From contig CM047806.1 in the NCBI GenBank assembly GCA_026214975.1, forward strand, positions 103,735,345 to 103,799,344: a stretch of DNA of 64,000 nt. Reading direction: 5' to 3'. Shown here one piece after another: positions 12,462 through 23,998 of the stretch. The DNA is from Gentiana macrophylla. Lineage: Eukaryota > Streptophyta > Magnoliopsida > Gentianales > Gentianaceae. Both the position numbers and the translations under genes were made by a program. Below the pieces are notes generated by a model. It did no database searches, was not told the origin of the DNA, and was given only the letters and a program-made list of their open reading frames with translations. Each line of letters opens with the position of its first letter. Position 1 is the stretch's first letter.

Positions 12462-12572
12462 AGCATTGACCGGTCAACCGACTGCCGGCAGCAGGTTGCC
12501 CTGCTGCCGCCGCCGCCGCCCAGCCGCCGCCGGTGGTGGTGCCGCCGCCAGTCGGCCGAGCACCACCCGATC
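12462..12572. other. GC-rich low-complexity stretch in the leader of element A
   Basis: A run of CCG/GCC triplets in otherwise AT-rich DNA, ending in a T tract (12,577-12,594). The equivalent GGC-rich block occurs in A2 at 43,200-43,320, so it is a fixed part of the element's leader. The Ala/Pro/Gly-rich open frames here on both strands are composition artefacts. Confidence 0.7.
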
Positions 12573-12704
12573 CTCCTTTTTTTTTTTTTTTTTTCTTTTC
12601 ATGTATCAATTTTGCAAATCAAAAATCTTTCATCTTTAAATTACGTGATTTAAACGATAAAATTAACTACGCATAATAACATGCTTATTGCTTAAGCTCG
12701 AAGC

Positions 12705-12718
12705 TCTCTCTGATACCA
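12705..12718 (-). other. Primer-binding site of element A
   Basis: On the - strand TGGTATCAGAGAGA, complementary to the 3' end of initiator tRNA-Met, one base away from the end of the 5' LTR. The same site is seen in A2 at 43,065. Confidence 0.85.
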
Positions 12719-12719
12719 C

Positions 12720-14698
12720 TGTTAGGAAATGCGCGAACGCAGTGAATTTAAAATTTTGATTTCCTTTTACCCAAGATCGACTTCGTTTAAGCAATAAACA
12801 AACAAGTAGTAGACGGTGGTTACCTTGGTTGATCTATAAGATCGACGCTTTGACCGTCTAAGGAGAGTAGTTCTGCATAGAGCCGCCCAAGTGTTCGGCC
12901 TCTACCGCTAGTCCACACGAACGACCGCCGGAATCCCGTCATGGATTGCTATTGGAAAACTCCGGTTGCTAGACCGGCCTTTTCCCCTCTCTCCAACTCT
13001 CTACATAGGATGCTCTCTATTTTACACAAGAACTATTAGCTCTTGGAATTATGATGTCTAAAAGAGCTTGACACCCACTTCCTTTTATAGGGAAAGTATT
13101 GAAAGAAGAGTAGAAAGGAAGAAAACCTTTCTCCAATAAAATAAGGAAAATATATTTGATTGATTTATCTCATTTATTATAATATCTCATATTAAATAAA
13201 TCTAGGATATTGTCAATATCTTATATTGAATATTAAAGATATTGTCAATATCTAATATTGACCATCTTTATTTTATTACCATAAATCAATTTCTACATGT
13301 GTATATATCACATATATATTATTACACATATAAAAATCTATTAATATATATTCCACAAATATGTGCATGCATCACCAACATGCACACACGCACACAAGTT
13401 GGATATATATATATATATATTATTTTATTTTATTAATATCTAATATTAATAATAGGTAATATCATTAATTAAATTGCACAATCCAAGTGTATCTTATACA
13501 CTCCAAAATTGCGCCTTTGACCAACAAATTGGCTTAGGAATATTCTTTAATTAATATAATATTATTAATATCTTGTATTTATTTTATTCATAATAAATAA
13601 ATACCACCATATTAATTTACCACTATAACCTTTATAGTCTCGAGATAAACTTTCCTTATTTGGTTATCATCTATAACCACATTTTAATCCGACTAGATGT
13701 TCATATGTGTGTGACCCGATAGGCTTCGAATATGTTGGCCGTAGACACAAAGTGCAAATTACGAAAATGCCCTTCATGCCTAACGATCACGGGATAGCGT
13801 CTAGCAACAACACACCGTGACCCCGATCATCGGAAGAGTCAAATGCAATGACTACTACCTTTCATGTGAAGCGATTACCGTGTAACTTACAATCTATCAT
13901 TTGTAATAATATCCATACGGTCGTGCGTCGAGTGTCAAACATTAACAACCGTATCTTATAATCTGGATATCATGCTCTCTCGAAGTAACTCGTTTACTCC
14001 CACTTTGCAAAGATTCACGAAAGTAAGACATTCCTTATAAGAAGGCCATTTCGGATATTCGATCCCAATCATAGGATACGCGATTCCCGGACGACCAATC
14101 ATGTATACTCCGCGTGCTTGATGATCATACCCAATCACTACCGCATGATCGCCCCGTGGTTGTGGAAACCTCAATAGTGTCAAAGCATGACAATCCACAC
14201 CGTGATGCCATGAAGACTCGGTCTTAAGGATAATTACACAACCGTCACATAGTGTGACACTTATACTCTGTGTAAGTGGGTCGATCTAACGTCGCATTCT
14301 CTAATACACGTCCACGTCGCGGTCCAAGTGTCTCTACACTTCGATAGAGCGAGATCTATCCACGCTTACTAAAGGCGCAGAAGACATCTAATACGTGCTA
14401 GCCTGTTCATACTATCAATGCCTGTTTAATAGTACATCGACTAGAGGCGTTTAAGTATCAAACTTATTAAAGTGATTAGAGATCTCATCAACCATAATCG
14501 CATATCATGGTTTCTCTATCACGATTTAATACTAAGGGCGTTATCATATAACAATTCATAATTGGTTCTTTAAAAGAACATATATATGACAAACAATAAA
14601 AGTCATTTAATATATGCATAAACATAAAGAAATAGTAGAAATGATCCGACCGGTCGGATCCGGTCCAACCCGATTGGGTTTAGGACACTATTCCAACA
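12720..14698 (-). repeat. Element A, 5' LTR
   Basis: TGTTAGGAAATG to TATTCCAACA, a near copy of 5,011-6,999. Differences seen include GGCGCAG versus GGCAG, CACGTCGCGG versus CACGTGCGG, and TATACTCTGTGTAAG versus TATACGTGTAAG. The 80-codon open frame at 13,956-14,198 is a chance frame inside the LTR. Confidence 0.9.
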
Positions 14699-14703
14699 AG
14701 ATG
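14699..14703. repeat. Target-site duplication of element A, right copy
   Basis: AGATG, identical to 5006-5010. Confidence 0.9.
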
Positions 14704-15632
14704 AACGTTGGACTTCACACTATAAATAGAAGACTTTGCACAAACAACAAAGATACAGAGAACAGAGAACAGAGCATATACAAGAATCAACAAGCAATTT
14801 GTGCACTCTATTTGAACTGCTATCATCTCTGATCTATAACAAGATCATATCTAGTATTTCTTCAAGTGTTCAAACTACAAAGAATTTATCAAGAATTCAA
14901 CACTCTGAAGAACCACAAACAAGAATCAATTTATTGATTCTCAGCCCAACTTTGATTCTAATTCAAAGGTTTTAGACTGTGAAGCAAACCGGGAAGGTTT
15001 CGCCAAGGACAGTTGTGACAAGCAGTCGGGTAGACTGTGTTTGTGGTGGTAGCTGGTGAAGAGGCAATCCTACCCTCTAAGGACCAGTGGTTCAAGCATT
15101 TGAAGAGCAGCAATTCTACCTGTTCTACAATTGTTTAGATAGTGAAGCTAGGGATTAGCCAAGGACTATTGTTTAGGACTTTTTGTAACAGTTCACCTCA
15201 AGAAGTTCTAGTGGAATTTTCCTCCGCACCACAGGGGAAGAGAGGACGTACAGGATTACACCACCTGGAACCTCTATAACATCCGCTTTATTTACTTTAC
15301 GAATTTACTTATTTATTTAGCATTTACTTACAGCATTGTGATACTTGATTGTTGTACATTTCATAGTCACAACTGATATTCACCAGAATTCAGTTCACAA
15401 CACTCAGTTTTCACAAAATAATAACAAGATCAATAAAAAGGCTAAAATCATATCCCCTGCCGGTTGACTCAGTTTCAGCTTAAGTCAGTTTGACTTAATC
15501 TCAGCTTTGTCAGCTCAACTCCACACAAGTTTTATCTGAACCTTAATCTGTTTTAAATTTTGTTTTTGTGACAAGTTTATTCACCCCCCCCCCCCCCTCT
15601 AAACTTGTGTCAGCCTTTTCAAGCGACCAACA
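14704..15632 (+). repeat. S1 3' LTR, second part (promoter, R, U5)
   Basis: Continues the LTR after element A. A TATA box (TATAAATAGA, 14,721-14,730) lies just after the insertion point, so the element split U3 from its promoter. The LTR ends ...TTTTCAAGCGACCAACA at 15,632. A run of 14 C (15,584-15,597) precedes the conserved CTCTAAACTT end block, which is also found in S2 and S4. Confidence 0.8.
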
Positions 15633-17050
15633 AGAGCTCTATCATAAATAAGAAATACTAATACTTTTGGATATCAATAACTTCTCCATCATCACGTATG
15701 ATGAAGACCAAGTAGAGATTGTAATTGAAAATACCCCGGCTCCAAGAATAATCTAATGAGATAGGAGTCGAAGGAGCAAGGGTCACTTTCATCCCTACCC
15801 TCATGATGCTACTAAAGCTAATTATCGGTATGGTGGTTAAGTAAATAGGTCGGGTTATAGCATTTCGATAATGAAACGTTAGCATCAAAGGAAATTTTAC
15901 CATTACTAAGATCGGTAAAATTCTAAGTTCTCTTTCGCAAATATGAAATGCATATATGTAACAGTAGCAAATATACAATATGAAAACAAAATACGTATTG
16001 AACTACTCTTACTTATTCACATAGCAACTAAAGCATACAACGTACATGGAATAAAAATCTTGAATCGACTTGCAATGGAATAAGATAATTAATGATTAAG
16101 GCACATAACATACTTGAAATCAAATTGAAATGAAATTTCTCGCTTTCTATTAACATATCATAAATGTTTCATTACTTATGTTGTTTTTCATAAATACTAT
16201 GTCATATTTAGTAGAGCCCAATATGAAAATCATGATCTTTCTTTACTTAAATGAGACTACCCGGATGTCCATTATTATAGCCCATGGATTGGGAAACCGA
16301 CCGGTCGGCTTGTACTCACTATTCTTGCCCGAGAGAAGGAAAGCGATGCCAGGACCCTAGAGAATTCATTGGCATGTACACACCATTTTTGCCCGTGAGT
16401 AGGGAAGCGATGTCAACAACCCTCCAGGATTCATTGTCTACTAATTTCTTGAGTAATATGCACCATTACATATCGTCGTCATCATATCACACTGTGTATC
16501 ATCACGTATCGCCGTCATACACAACTTAATATGCTTTTTTTAACTTTATCCTTCAAATCATCATGTTTTCATCACATAACTCATATTACATATCACTAGC
16601 ATATAGCACATATTTCATTTATTTCCAATATGATTACACAACTTCATACTTAACATTGAACATGTATTTCATACACAACCCTAATTTCATGGTATATACA
16701 ACATATTAACATCACAATCATGTCATAACCATAAGAACATGATATCTATCAACATAAGCACCATTAGGTTCAACATTTTGATTACTTTAATTATGACATT
16801 CGTTGACAAAAAAGAACTAATATTTGATCATATAAAACATATTTTACCTTCTACACATGGAATCATTAATTCAACCCATAAAACACGATCCTACAATCTT
16901 AAGACGTTGATGTCGTCACAACAACAAGTAAACAAATACAAAGTATCAATTCACCAACATAATCATCTTTTAACCTTATAAGATTTCAAAGTTGTTACTT
17001 GCATGCATACTTCATTCCTTGTTCATTTGACATATAAATCGTCCTTATAA
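15633..17050. other. Repeat-like spacer, possibly old gypsy LTR sequence
   Basis: No gene recognised. Two diverged copies of a block with a core like GCCCG(T)GAG..GGGA..GCGATG(T/C)CA occur at about 16,325-16,375 and 16,385-16,440. The rest is AT-rich without long open frames. It may belong to an LTR, but neither end nor coding sequence was found. Confidence 0.3.
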
Positions 17051-17163
17051 CATGATCTCTAAAAAAATGCCAATTGACCCGTTTTTACCAATTAACCCGC
17101 ATTTTAACCCGTTTTCTAAATTGATACCAGCACACGAACCTGCCGATCTCCTCCCACAGAACC

Positions 17164-17661
17164 CTCCCCATGATCTGATTCCTTAACCTCCAACTTTTTC
17201 TGAACACTAACAAAACCGTCAAGCTACAATCTCCCATTTATCTCACGTTCTCACATTCTCTATTTCATTTTTCCTGATCAAAATAACCTAATTCTCCTTT
17301 GATTCTTCCTGTTAAAAAACGCATTTTCTTCAATTTTATCTCAGGTTTATGTCTGAGATTATGAATTCAATGGAGTAATCCGACGCATTCAACAAGCATA
17401 TTGTAACACTTTCTCCCCATGATCTGATTCCTTAACCTCCAACTTTTTCTGAACACTAACAAAACCGTCAAGCTACAATCTCCCATTTATCTCACGTTCT
17501 CACATTCTCTATTTCATTTTTCCCGATCAAAATAACCTAATTCTCCTTTGATTCTTCCTGTTAAAAAACGCCTTTTCTTCAATTTTATCTCAGGTTTATG
17601 TATGAGATTATGAATTCAATGGAGTAATCCGACGCATTCAACAAGCATATTGTAACACTTT
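17164..17661. repeat. Perfect-phase tandem duplication, 249-bp unit, two copies
   Basis: Copy 1 is about 17,164-17,412 and copy 2 about 17,413-17,661 (CTCCCCATGATCTGATTCCT starts both). I count only three substitutions between them (CTGATC/CCGATC, GCATTTTC/GCCTTTTC, GTCTGAG/GTATGAG). No open frame crosses the duplication. Confidence 0.9.
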
Positions 17662-18551
17662 CTCTCCATTCATGATGTTATGAACTCTGCTGAATAATAA
17701 GCTTTATGATTTACTAACCATGTTGACTAAGCTTTTAGGTTACTGACAGTTTTCCTTCTCCTTTCCGGTGGTGCAACATTGAAATAATTACTCAATAAAT
17801 ATGATCTTTGGTAATGAATATATTTGTTTGATCGATTCCATGAGTACGTTTTCTGTGAAATATTGGAAGCAGAACTGGCTTTTCCTTTTTTTCTTTTTCC
17901 CTTCTCTGTACATACCCTATGCGCTATATGTATGCCCCTAAATTGGAAGCAGAACTGGCTCATTGGTAATGAGCTCATATAAGGATAAGTAGTGGATGTA
18001 ACTACATTTTCATTGCACTAGATGGGCACCTGGTGTTTTGCAGCATGTATCAAAATGATTATATATGTACATTGGTGTTTACCAGGGGCTATTGATGCTT
18101 GGAATGAGATTTTGATTTTTTGTGTGCGTGCGTGTGTGTGTGTGTGTGTGTGTTGGGAATATATTGAAGTTTCATTAATTGCTTTCTTCCTAATTATTCA
18201 TCCCTTATGTACATCTATTGTTCTCTACTACAATCAACACAAGGATCTAATTTTATCAAAATATCACTATGTTGGACCTTCATACAACTATGTCTCCACA
18301 CTTTTATTTTCTATAATAAAAACTTTGATCATATAGCTAGTTCCGCATTTGGCTGCTTAGACGTATGTGTTATGGACTGTTTATGGTGTGAAAGATGAGG
18401 GTATGTTTAATGATTATATTTCGACATTCTGTACTCTTGCTCGCTTTGATTTACAAGTTGCGGTTGAGCCGGTGGTTTGTGTGTTAAACAAGGTCAATTT
18501 AGTTTACTGCTTATTTTTTCGTTTGGAATATAATAAACTTTTTTCCTACTA

Positions 18552-18552
<1 letters not shown>
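17662..18552. other. Spacer with (GT)n tract and an unassigned + strand open stretch
   Basis: A (TG)n run lies at about 18,129-18,152. From 18,358 to about 18,500 the + strand can be read without stops (YGVKDEGMFNDYISTF...), ending beside a possible splice donor (AACAAG/GTCAAT). I do not recognise the product and no partner exon was found. Confidence 0.3.

Positions 18553-18634
<82 letters not shown>
18553..18634. repeat. (TA)n microsatellite, 41 units
   Basis: Uninterrupted alternating TA for 82 bases, followed by TGTGTG. Such tracts are length-unstable in replication and in assembly. Confidence 0.95.
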
Positions 18635-18639
<5 letters not shown>

Positions 18640-18642
<3 letters not shown>

Positions 18643-19429
18643 GCGTGTGTCGTGTCTCTTAAATTTTGGAATTAAGCGGTATCGCGTAGTATCAAAGTAA
18701 TAGTAATAAATGCGACGATAATCAGTGTCGGTGCAACATAGATTAAAGTAGATTGTAATGAAAATATTAAATATATAGATGATATTTATAAGTAAATTAC
18801 AATTAATTCATATTGATAATTTATACAGAAGTCTATTTTTCTAAGTGTAAAAAATTAGTAGTTTTACTTTAAAAAATACTGGAAAGAGGAATTTTATTAT
18901 AGTGGGGACGGAAGTAAGAATCGAACATTTGTTCTGACCAAAGAGTGCAATTATAAAAAGGAAAAAAAAAGTAGTTGGTCAATGAACAAATCATGATGAA
19001 CCATCAAACAGGTGGCCAGTTCAGAATTGTAGACAAGTATTTCAATTACATCTATTTTATTCGACATGAAGGCCAACGCAATTCCAAAAACATTTCAACT
19101 CAATAATTCATTCCCTTTTTTTAATAAGAATTAACCAAATAAATTGTCATCACTTTCAGACAAGAAAATGGAAATATTTGCACCCCAGTAGTAATAACTC
19201 ATCATCCAAAACAACAGAGGTCAAAAGGTTCTGAAATGCAAAGTATGTTCACTATATATAAAATTAATACACGATCCATCATTCATACTGCGTTTTAAGA
19301 GGAATCGCTGCCATAAACTTAGAAAGATGTAACTAAAATTTTAAGATTTTTTATAGAGCAAGGATTGCAGGTTTGGTAGCTTAAAAATTCTCTCATTGCA
19401 AGGTTCAGCTCCAAAAGCATCAAGAGAGC
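18640..19429. other. Downstream flank of DAD1, no gene seen
   Basis: AT-rich spacer. The piece ending GGGGACGGAAGTAAG near 18,915 resembles one end of a Stowaway-type MITE, but the other end was not found. The last 200 bases probably contain the DAD1 3' UTR. Confidence 0.3.
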
Positions 19430-21869
19430 TTATCCAAGGAAATTCATGATCACCAAATGAAGCACAAGATTACAAAGGACGAAATCAGCAAAAGCGCTCT
19501 GGTGGTAAATCCTGCAAATTATATCAATGAATTCTTTGTAAATCGCAAGCTAGATAACCCGAAATGCAATAACATTCTTCTTCTTGGTTTTCAATCTGAA
19601 GCATCCTGTTTGATTTCTTCACAACGTAACATCAATCCATGTAACGCTTATTACTCTTAAAGCAAATAGATAGTTAGAAATTTGTTATAGGAACTCCTTG
19701 ACACCTACCAGGCACCACACTGAATATAGACTTCGAAAAAGTCAAATTCACATAATCCACCTTTTAAAAGTAGAATACGAACCAGACAATCAACTAAATC
19801 TGAGCAAAATTGTCTTTAACAGCTTAACCTACTTCAACTTGCAGAGATTCACTGAACAACTATACAAATTTTGTTTGTCATGTGATAACATACAAGTACA
19901 CACAACACAGACAATGCAATGTAAAGGAATAACGTTTGCCAACACTAAAATCTCACCTTAAATTCCTTGTTTTCCTTGTTTACTTGGATACGGAGACAAA
20001 CTGCAGAGAAAAGGTACATAACATAATCAATTTGAATCCTCTGAGGATGGCAGATAAATAAATATTCTTCAACCCAGATTGAACATAAATCCTATGCTTA
20101 CCAGCAAGAACGGCTGTTCCAACACAAGAAAGCACCCCCGAGAGAAAAGAGTTGAAGGGGAATGATCCAACAATAGCCATATATACCACCTAATCAACAC
20201 ATAAAAAGAAATGTCGTTTAATGAATAAGAGACTCAAGAACAAAATCCATAGGCCTCAACGTATTTTGTGATAAAGGATAGCCAAATACCAGAAAGCAGT
20301 TTCTCTATTCACATTAAAAACAAAAAAACAAAAAAAAAACAATGAAGTGAACATGGTGAAAGTAATGAGAGAGAAGACCATTGACCATGAAAAAAAGTCC
20401 CTCCATTTCGAAAAAATGATAAACCATTCCTTCACGGATGCGATTGGTATGCATCATTGGAAAAACCAATAGGTAGGGAGAAGCACAAAGAATTACTACG
20501 TGTAACCATTCCAACAAATCTAATGAAAGGTTATGACCATGAACCCAGTCATGAGCTGATTCGCTTACATAACCATGCAAAATCGTGAATTTTCTTGTGA
20601 TTCAATCTATTAAGCCAGGAAAGTCCTATGCCCACAGCTTGACCATGATCAAATGGATCTTCAAGTAGAATGACAAAGACCATTGTATTTGTACAATGTT
20701 TAAGAAATTTGCAATCATAAGCTGACTAATGAAGCTAATTCGGCTAAAGAACCCTTTACAAGTTTCACTTTAGGAGTGGGTTATTAGATTGAAGTATGGC
20801 AGTGATGGTGCATGGAAGGTCTTGAAGTTACACTTGTCATTTAGGCTTTTCAATAAACGCATCAGTTTAAGCTGAATTTCTCCACAAGAAATAAAGAGGG
20901 TCCTTGTTTTTTTCTCTCCCTCAAATGTCGGAGTTCCATAAGTACATAGCCTAGCAGTAGACAGCAATGAATTTCTTCACAGAACATAAAGATGGTCCTT
21001 GGTTTTTTCTATCCTTTTTCTACTGGAGAAGTTACATAACTACATAACATAACCGGCACTACCCATTTATCACTCTGGTTGAAAGTCATATTTTCACCTC
21101 AACAAATCCTCCCATCGTGCCTTTACTCTATCATGTTAGCATCAAAATTGCAAGATCAGATAATTACATCGCACTTGATAAGTATACGACAAAGCAAATT
21201 CAGATTGAGGTAGCCTACCTCCCAAATACAAAACGAATCATAATCTTAATCCCTGGAAAACCTTTCAGACCTATAGTTGCAGGAGTTCAGATACATGAAA
21301 CTGAAAATAAGGCAGAATGCCTTGAGAGGTCCTAGGTTCGATTCTTCACGAAAGGTGCAATGTGAACGTTTTCGGTCAGGACTTCATGTACCCTGAGTAA
21401 GAGTCACTTTGTCGGCCCCACAGGCCGACTCCGGAATAGTAGAGCTAATACACCACATTTTAGCCAAAACTAAGTAAATCAAAACACAATCTGCGGACAA
21501 TCAGATCATTGAAATGAAATCAATGCACTCATTCCGAAGCAAAAGCACTAAATCACCAAGGTCAACGGTGAATGGGCATAATTATTTGGAATTGGAATGG
21601 CAATAGATAAGAAGCACACGCGCGACTCGAAAACAAACTAGTACCTGAATCAAAGCAGTGAAGATGGCGAAGATGATGTAGAGATCGATGATCTGATGCA
21701 TAAGAGGACGAAATTAAGATCAAATGCAAAGTTCGAAAAGATTACAAATGAAATCTGCGTATGAAGAAACGAAAAAGGAAACCTTGAGATTATTTGGGGT
21801 AGCGGCGTAGGCTGACCGGAGAGACTGAAAGATAGCCTGAGCGTCCTTCGCCGCCGACGATTTCGCCAT
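19430..21869 (-). CDS. DAD1: DAD1, oligosaccharyltransferase subunit, five exons, last exon with a 2-base gap
   Basis: DAD1 (defender against apoptotic death 1, Ost2 family) is a small multi-pass ER membrane subunit of the complex that transfers N-glycans to nascent proteins. The exons on the - strand are 21,783-21,869, 21,645-21,692, 20,102-20,189, 19,957-20,000 and 19,430-19,511. All introns are GT-AG and all phases agree up to exon 5. The product starts MAKSSAAKDAQAIFQSLRSA. It includes the family core GSFPFNSFLSGVLSCVGTAV in exon 3 and ends with LHLVIMNFLG. In exon 5 the frame after DLPPER needs two more bases (an expected CGCGC appears as CGC). As written, a stop follows DLPPERFC and the last membrane helix is lost. 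With the two bases the length is about 115 residues, normal for the family. Intron 2 is 1,452 bp. A MITE lies 130 bp upstream of the ATG. Confidence 0.93.
21290..21450 (+). other. Possible SINE remnant in DAD1 intron 2
   Basis: CTAGGTTCGATTCTT (about 21,331-21,345) matches a pol III B box. No clear A box, poly(A/T) end or target duplication was found, so this is only suggestive. Confidence 0.2.
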
Positions 21870-21998
21870 TGTTCAAAGTCACTGTCCGATGTGCTTGTGT
21901 TGCTCTTTCCGGCTGTAAATCCTTCAGTAATGGGGCTGGAAGTCGCAAAACCCTTTTCCAAAAATAAATAAATATAAATAAATAAATTTTAAGATATA

Positions 21999-22255
21999 CT
22001 ACATCTGTCCCAAATGTAAGTTATTTTAGGGTATTTCATACAGATTAAGAAAGTTAGTTAAATTGGTTATGTGTCATTAATTTTGATGAAAAAGTCTAAA
22101 ATAACTTTTGACTATTATTAATATAGAATAGTAAAAAGTGGGTGAATAGATAATAAATAAGGGGTAATGTAATAAATATTTCATTCGTTATTTAAATGGA
22201 CTTATATTATGAGACAAAATAAAAAAACTAAAAAAATTTTATTTTGGGATGGAGG
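21999..22255. mobile_element. Stowaway-type (Tc1/mariner) MITE
   Basis: A 257-bp AT-rich element with inverted ends (CTACATCTGTCCCAAA at the left, TTTTGGGATGGAGG at the right) flanked by TA on both sides (21,997-21,998 and 22,256-22,257). It fits the CTCCCTCCGTCCC class of plant MITEs. It sits in the proximal upstream region of DAD1. Confidence 0.8.
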
Positions 22256-22551
22256 TAATATTTTTCATCACAAATTTTCATTACTATGGATGTACATTAT
22301 GTATTGTCTTCTATAACATTTTTTTCATTACAATATTATGGTGCAACTCTTATCAATTAATAATAGGGAGATTGAGGCAACATTACAGAAAAAATTACAA
22401 AATAAATAATTAGTACACATTTTTTTTTTAGTAGTAACAAAAAATGACAAACAATTTGAGACGCATAAAAATATCCCTTTAATAAAAGGAACGCGCATAC
22501 TTTTTTCCTCCGCTTCGCTTGGGTTCCAACCAGGTTTTTTTTTTTCAAACA

Positions 22552-22830
22552 CCCGTAACTTTTGATTTATAACTCGATCATGAAATTTTTCACCAAAATT
22601 TTTTTTTTTCTTTAATTTGAGCCCAAATACGATACACTTCCAGCGTAAATTTTGAAAGCCGAGAAAATATTTGTATTAATCGGGCGCGTTTTCTTATAAA
22701 CGAATCGTAACTTTTGATTTAGAACACCGATCATCAAAATTGTTTCACCAAAGTTCATATTTTTTATCTTCATTTTGAGACCTCATTTGATACCTTTTCG
22801 ACGTAGTATTTGAAAGCCGAATTTAATCGC
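22552..22830. repeat. Diverged tandem duplication, about 150-bp unit
   Basis: CGTAACTTTTGATTTA...GATCAT is repeated at about 22,552 and 22,704, and each copy runs to TTTGAAAGCCGA. The copies differ at many sites. No coding potential. Confidence 0.6.
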
Positions 22831-22879
22831 GGCAGATTTACACATCGCATGATGTCGACGCGATGTCGATGATCGATGC

Positions 22880-23250
22880 ATGATGTCGAGAGGCTCATTT
22901 AAGGCTTAATTCAAGTGAATACTTCAAGGCACACATATCTGGCTCATTAAAGGCTCATTTAAGGCTTAATTCAATAGACACAATATCATATAAGGCTCAT
23001 ATAAGACACGCGATATGAGTAACAATATCATATAAGGCAATGACTATCGATGAAATGATGTCGATGTCGATGTCGATGCAAATGATATCATTAAACAAGA
23101 TCGAGGCTCATTTAAAGCTTAATTCAAGTGACTACTTCAAGGCACACATATCCGGCTCATTTAAGGCTTAATTCAAAGGACACAATATCATATAAGGCTC
23201 ATATAAGGCACTGATATGAGTAACAATATCATATAAGGCACACACTATCG
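22880..23250. repeat. Tandem repeat with GGCTCATTTAAGGCTTAATT core, about 214-bp unit
   Basis: Two copies start at about 22,890 and 23,104 (GAGGCTCATTTAA(G/A)GCTTAATTCA). They share CAATATCATATAAGGC blocks and are separated by a GATGTCGATGTCGATG run. No gene. Confidence 0.75.
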
Positions 23251-23476
23251 AGAAGCGATGATCGATATCGATTATCGTATTAGGCTCATCTTTCATTCCT
23301 AGTATGCGAAAGATGGCGATACACCCACTTGGTACAACTTCCAACTATGATTGTACCATTAAAGTTTTCATTATGGTGGTATGAGGAAACAAGGCACAAG
23401 CACTCCCCAAATCAGAATAAAGTTACACCTTGATTATAATACCCAAACCCAGTTCTGAGACAGAGAAACGCGTTAC

Positions 23477-23675
23477 ATCAGGATCTATAGTAGATGAAGG
23501 GCGTCGAGGATATACCATCCCTGGAACATTTGTAAAGTTCGATTACTACATTTCCTTGCCTCAGAATTCGATGAACGTTCTGGTCATGTCAACAACAGTT
23601 GATGGATTGGCAACTCTAACACCAGCAGCAACAACAAAATCAAGGCCCTATCATATAATAACATTCCTAGAGGAG
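23477..23675 (-). pseudogene. Exon remnant resembling the C-terminus of a YrdC/Sua5-domain protein
   Basis: Downstream of a plausible acceptor (CTCCTCTAG) the - strand reads DFVVAAGVRVANPSTVVDMT. After a frame change it reads ILRQGNVVIELYK. Both strings resemble, in this order and spacing, the end of plant YrdC-like proteins (the family that makes threonylcarbamoyl-AMP for tRNA modification, in which an STVVD...ILRxG tail is typical). At least two indels separate the pieces. No other YrdC exon was found nearby. It may be a fragment, or a last exon damaged by assembly errors. Confidence 0.4.
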
Positions 23676-23998
23676 TAAGACAAAAGTACATAAGAGAGAA
23701 TTGAGAACAAAGAAAACCAAGAATCGACCTCTGATTCACCATCTTACAAACAAATACTAGAGCAATCGACTTATAAATAATTAAGTACTTTACAGACCTA
23801 AAAATCATTCTAAATAGACAATCTCCATAATTTTCAATAATTAGAAAGCACTCTTGTCATAAATACAGCAGCACTTATACAAATGTTGGCAATCAGTATA
23901 ACCAAGTTAAAGCAATTATTACACAACACTACATCAGACTTGCCATAATCAAACAAAAGAATATAAAATCAGGGAAATTCTTGTAAGAGGAGGCTTAC

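Larger units (their letters stand above)
5011..14698 (-). mobile_element. A: complete Ty1/copia LTR retrotransposon inserted in the S1 LTR
   Basis: A 9,688-bp element with two LTRs of 1,989 and 1,979 bp, TG...CA ends, a primer-binding site for initiator tRNA-Met, a polypurine tract and a perfect 5-bp duplication AGATG. Read on the - strand the order is 5' LTR (12,720-14,698), PBS, leader with hairpin repeats, decayed gag-pol, PPT and 3' LTR (5,011-6,999). The LTRs match along their whole length and differ mostly by losses of one to three bases, so insertion was relatively recent. The internal coding region is nevertheless full of stops, so the copy was probably mobilised by proteins of another element. 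A second copy (A2) sits at 41,093-43,994 and a divergent LTR (A') at about 60,506-62,132. Confidence 0.9.
946..15632 (+). mobile_element. S1: SIRE/Maximus-type Ty1/copia retrotransposon, 3' part, LTR split by element A
   Basis: Order on the + strand: end of RNase H (946-1180), a long 3' ORF between pol and the LTR (1472-4041), a polypurine tract (4171-4187), and the 3' LTR starting TGTTGG at 4188 and ending ACCAACA at 15,632. Position 5,011-14,698 of this span is a later insertion (element A). Removing it and one copy of the AGATG duplication gives an LTR of about 1,752 bp. An extra ORF after RNase H, plus a purine tract AAAAAGGGGGAAAT, is typical of the SIRE/Maximus lineage. The 5' LTR, gag and most of pol lie left of the window or were lost behind the gypsy fragment at 1-945. 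Confidence 0.8.

Noticed and set aside
12382..12653. Ala/Gly- and Pro-rich open frames on both strands
   Set aside because: They arise from the GC-rich leader of element A and a T tract; the same composition is seen in A2 in the other orientation.
13956..14198. 80-codon - strand frame
   Set aside because: It lies fully inside the 5' LTR of A. The matching stretch of the other LTR is not open over the same length.
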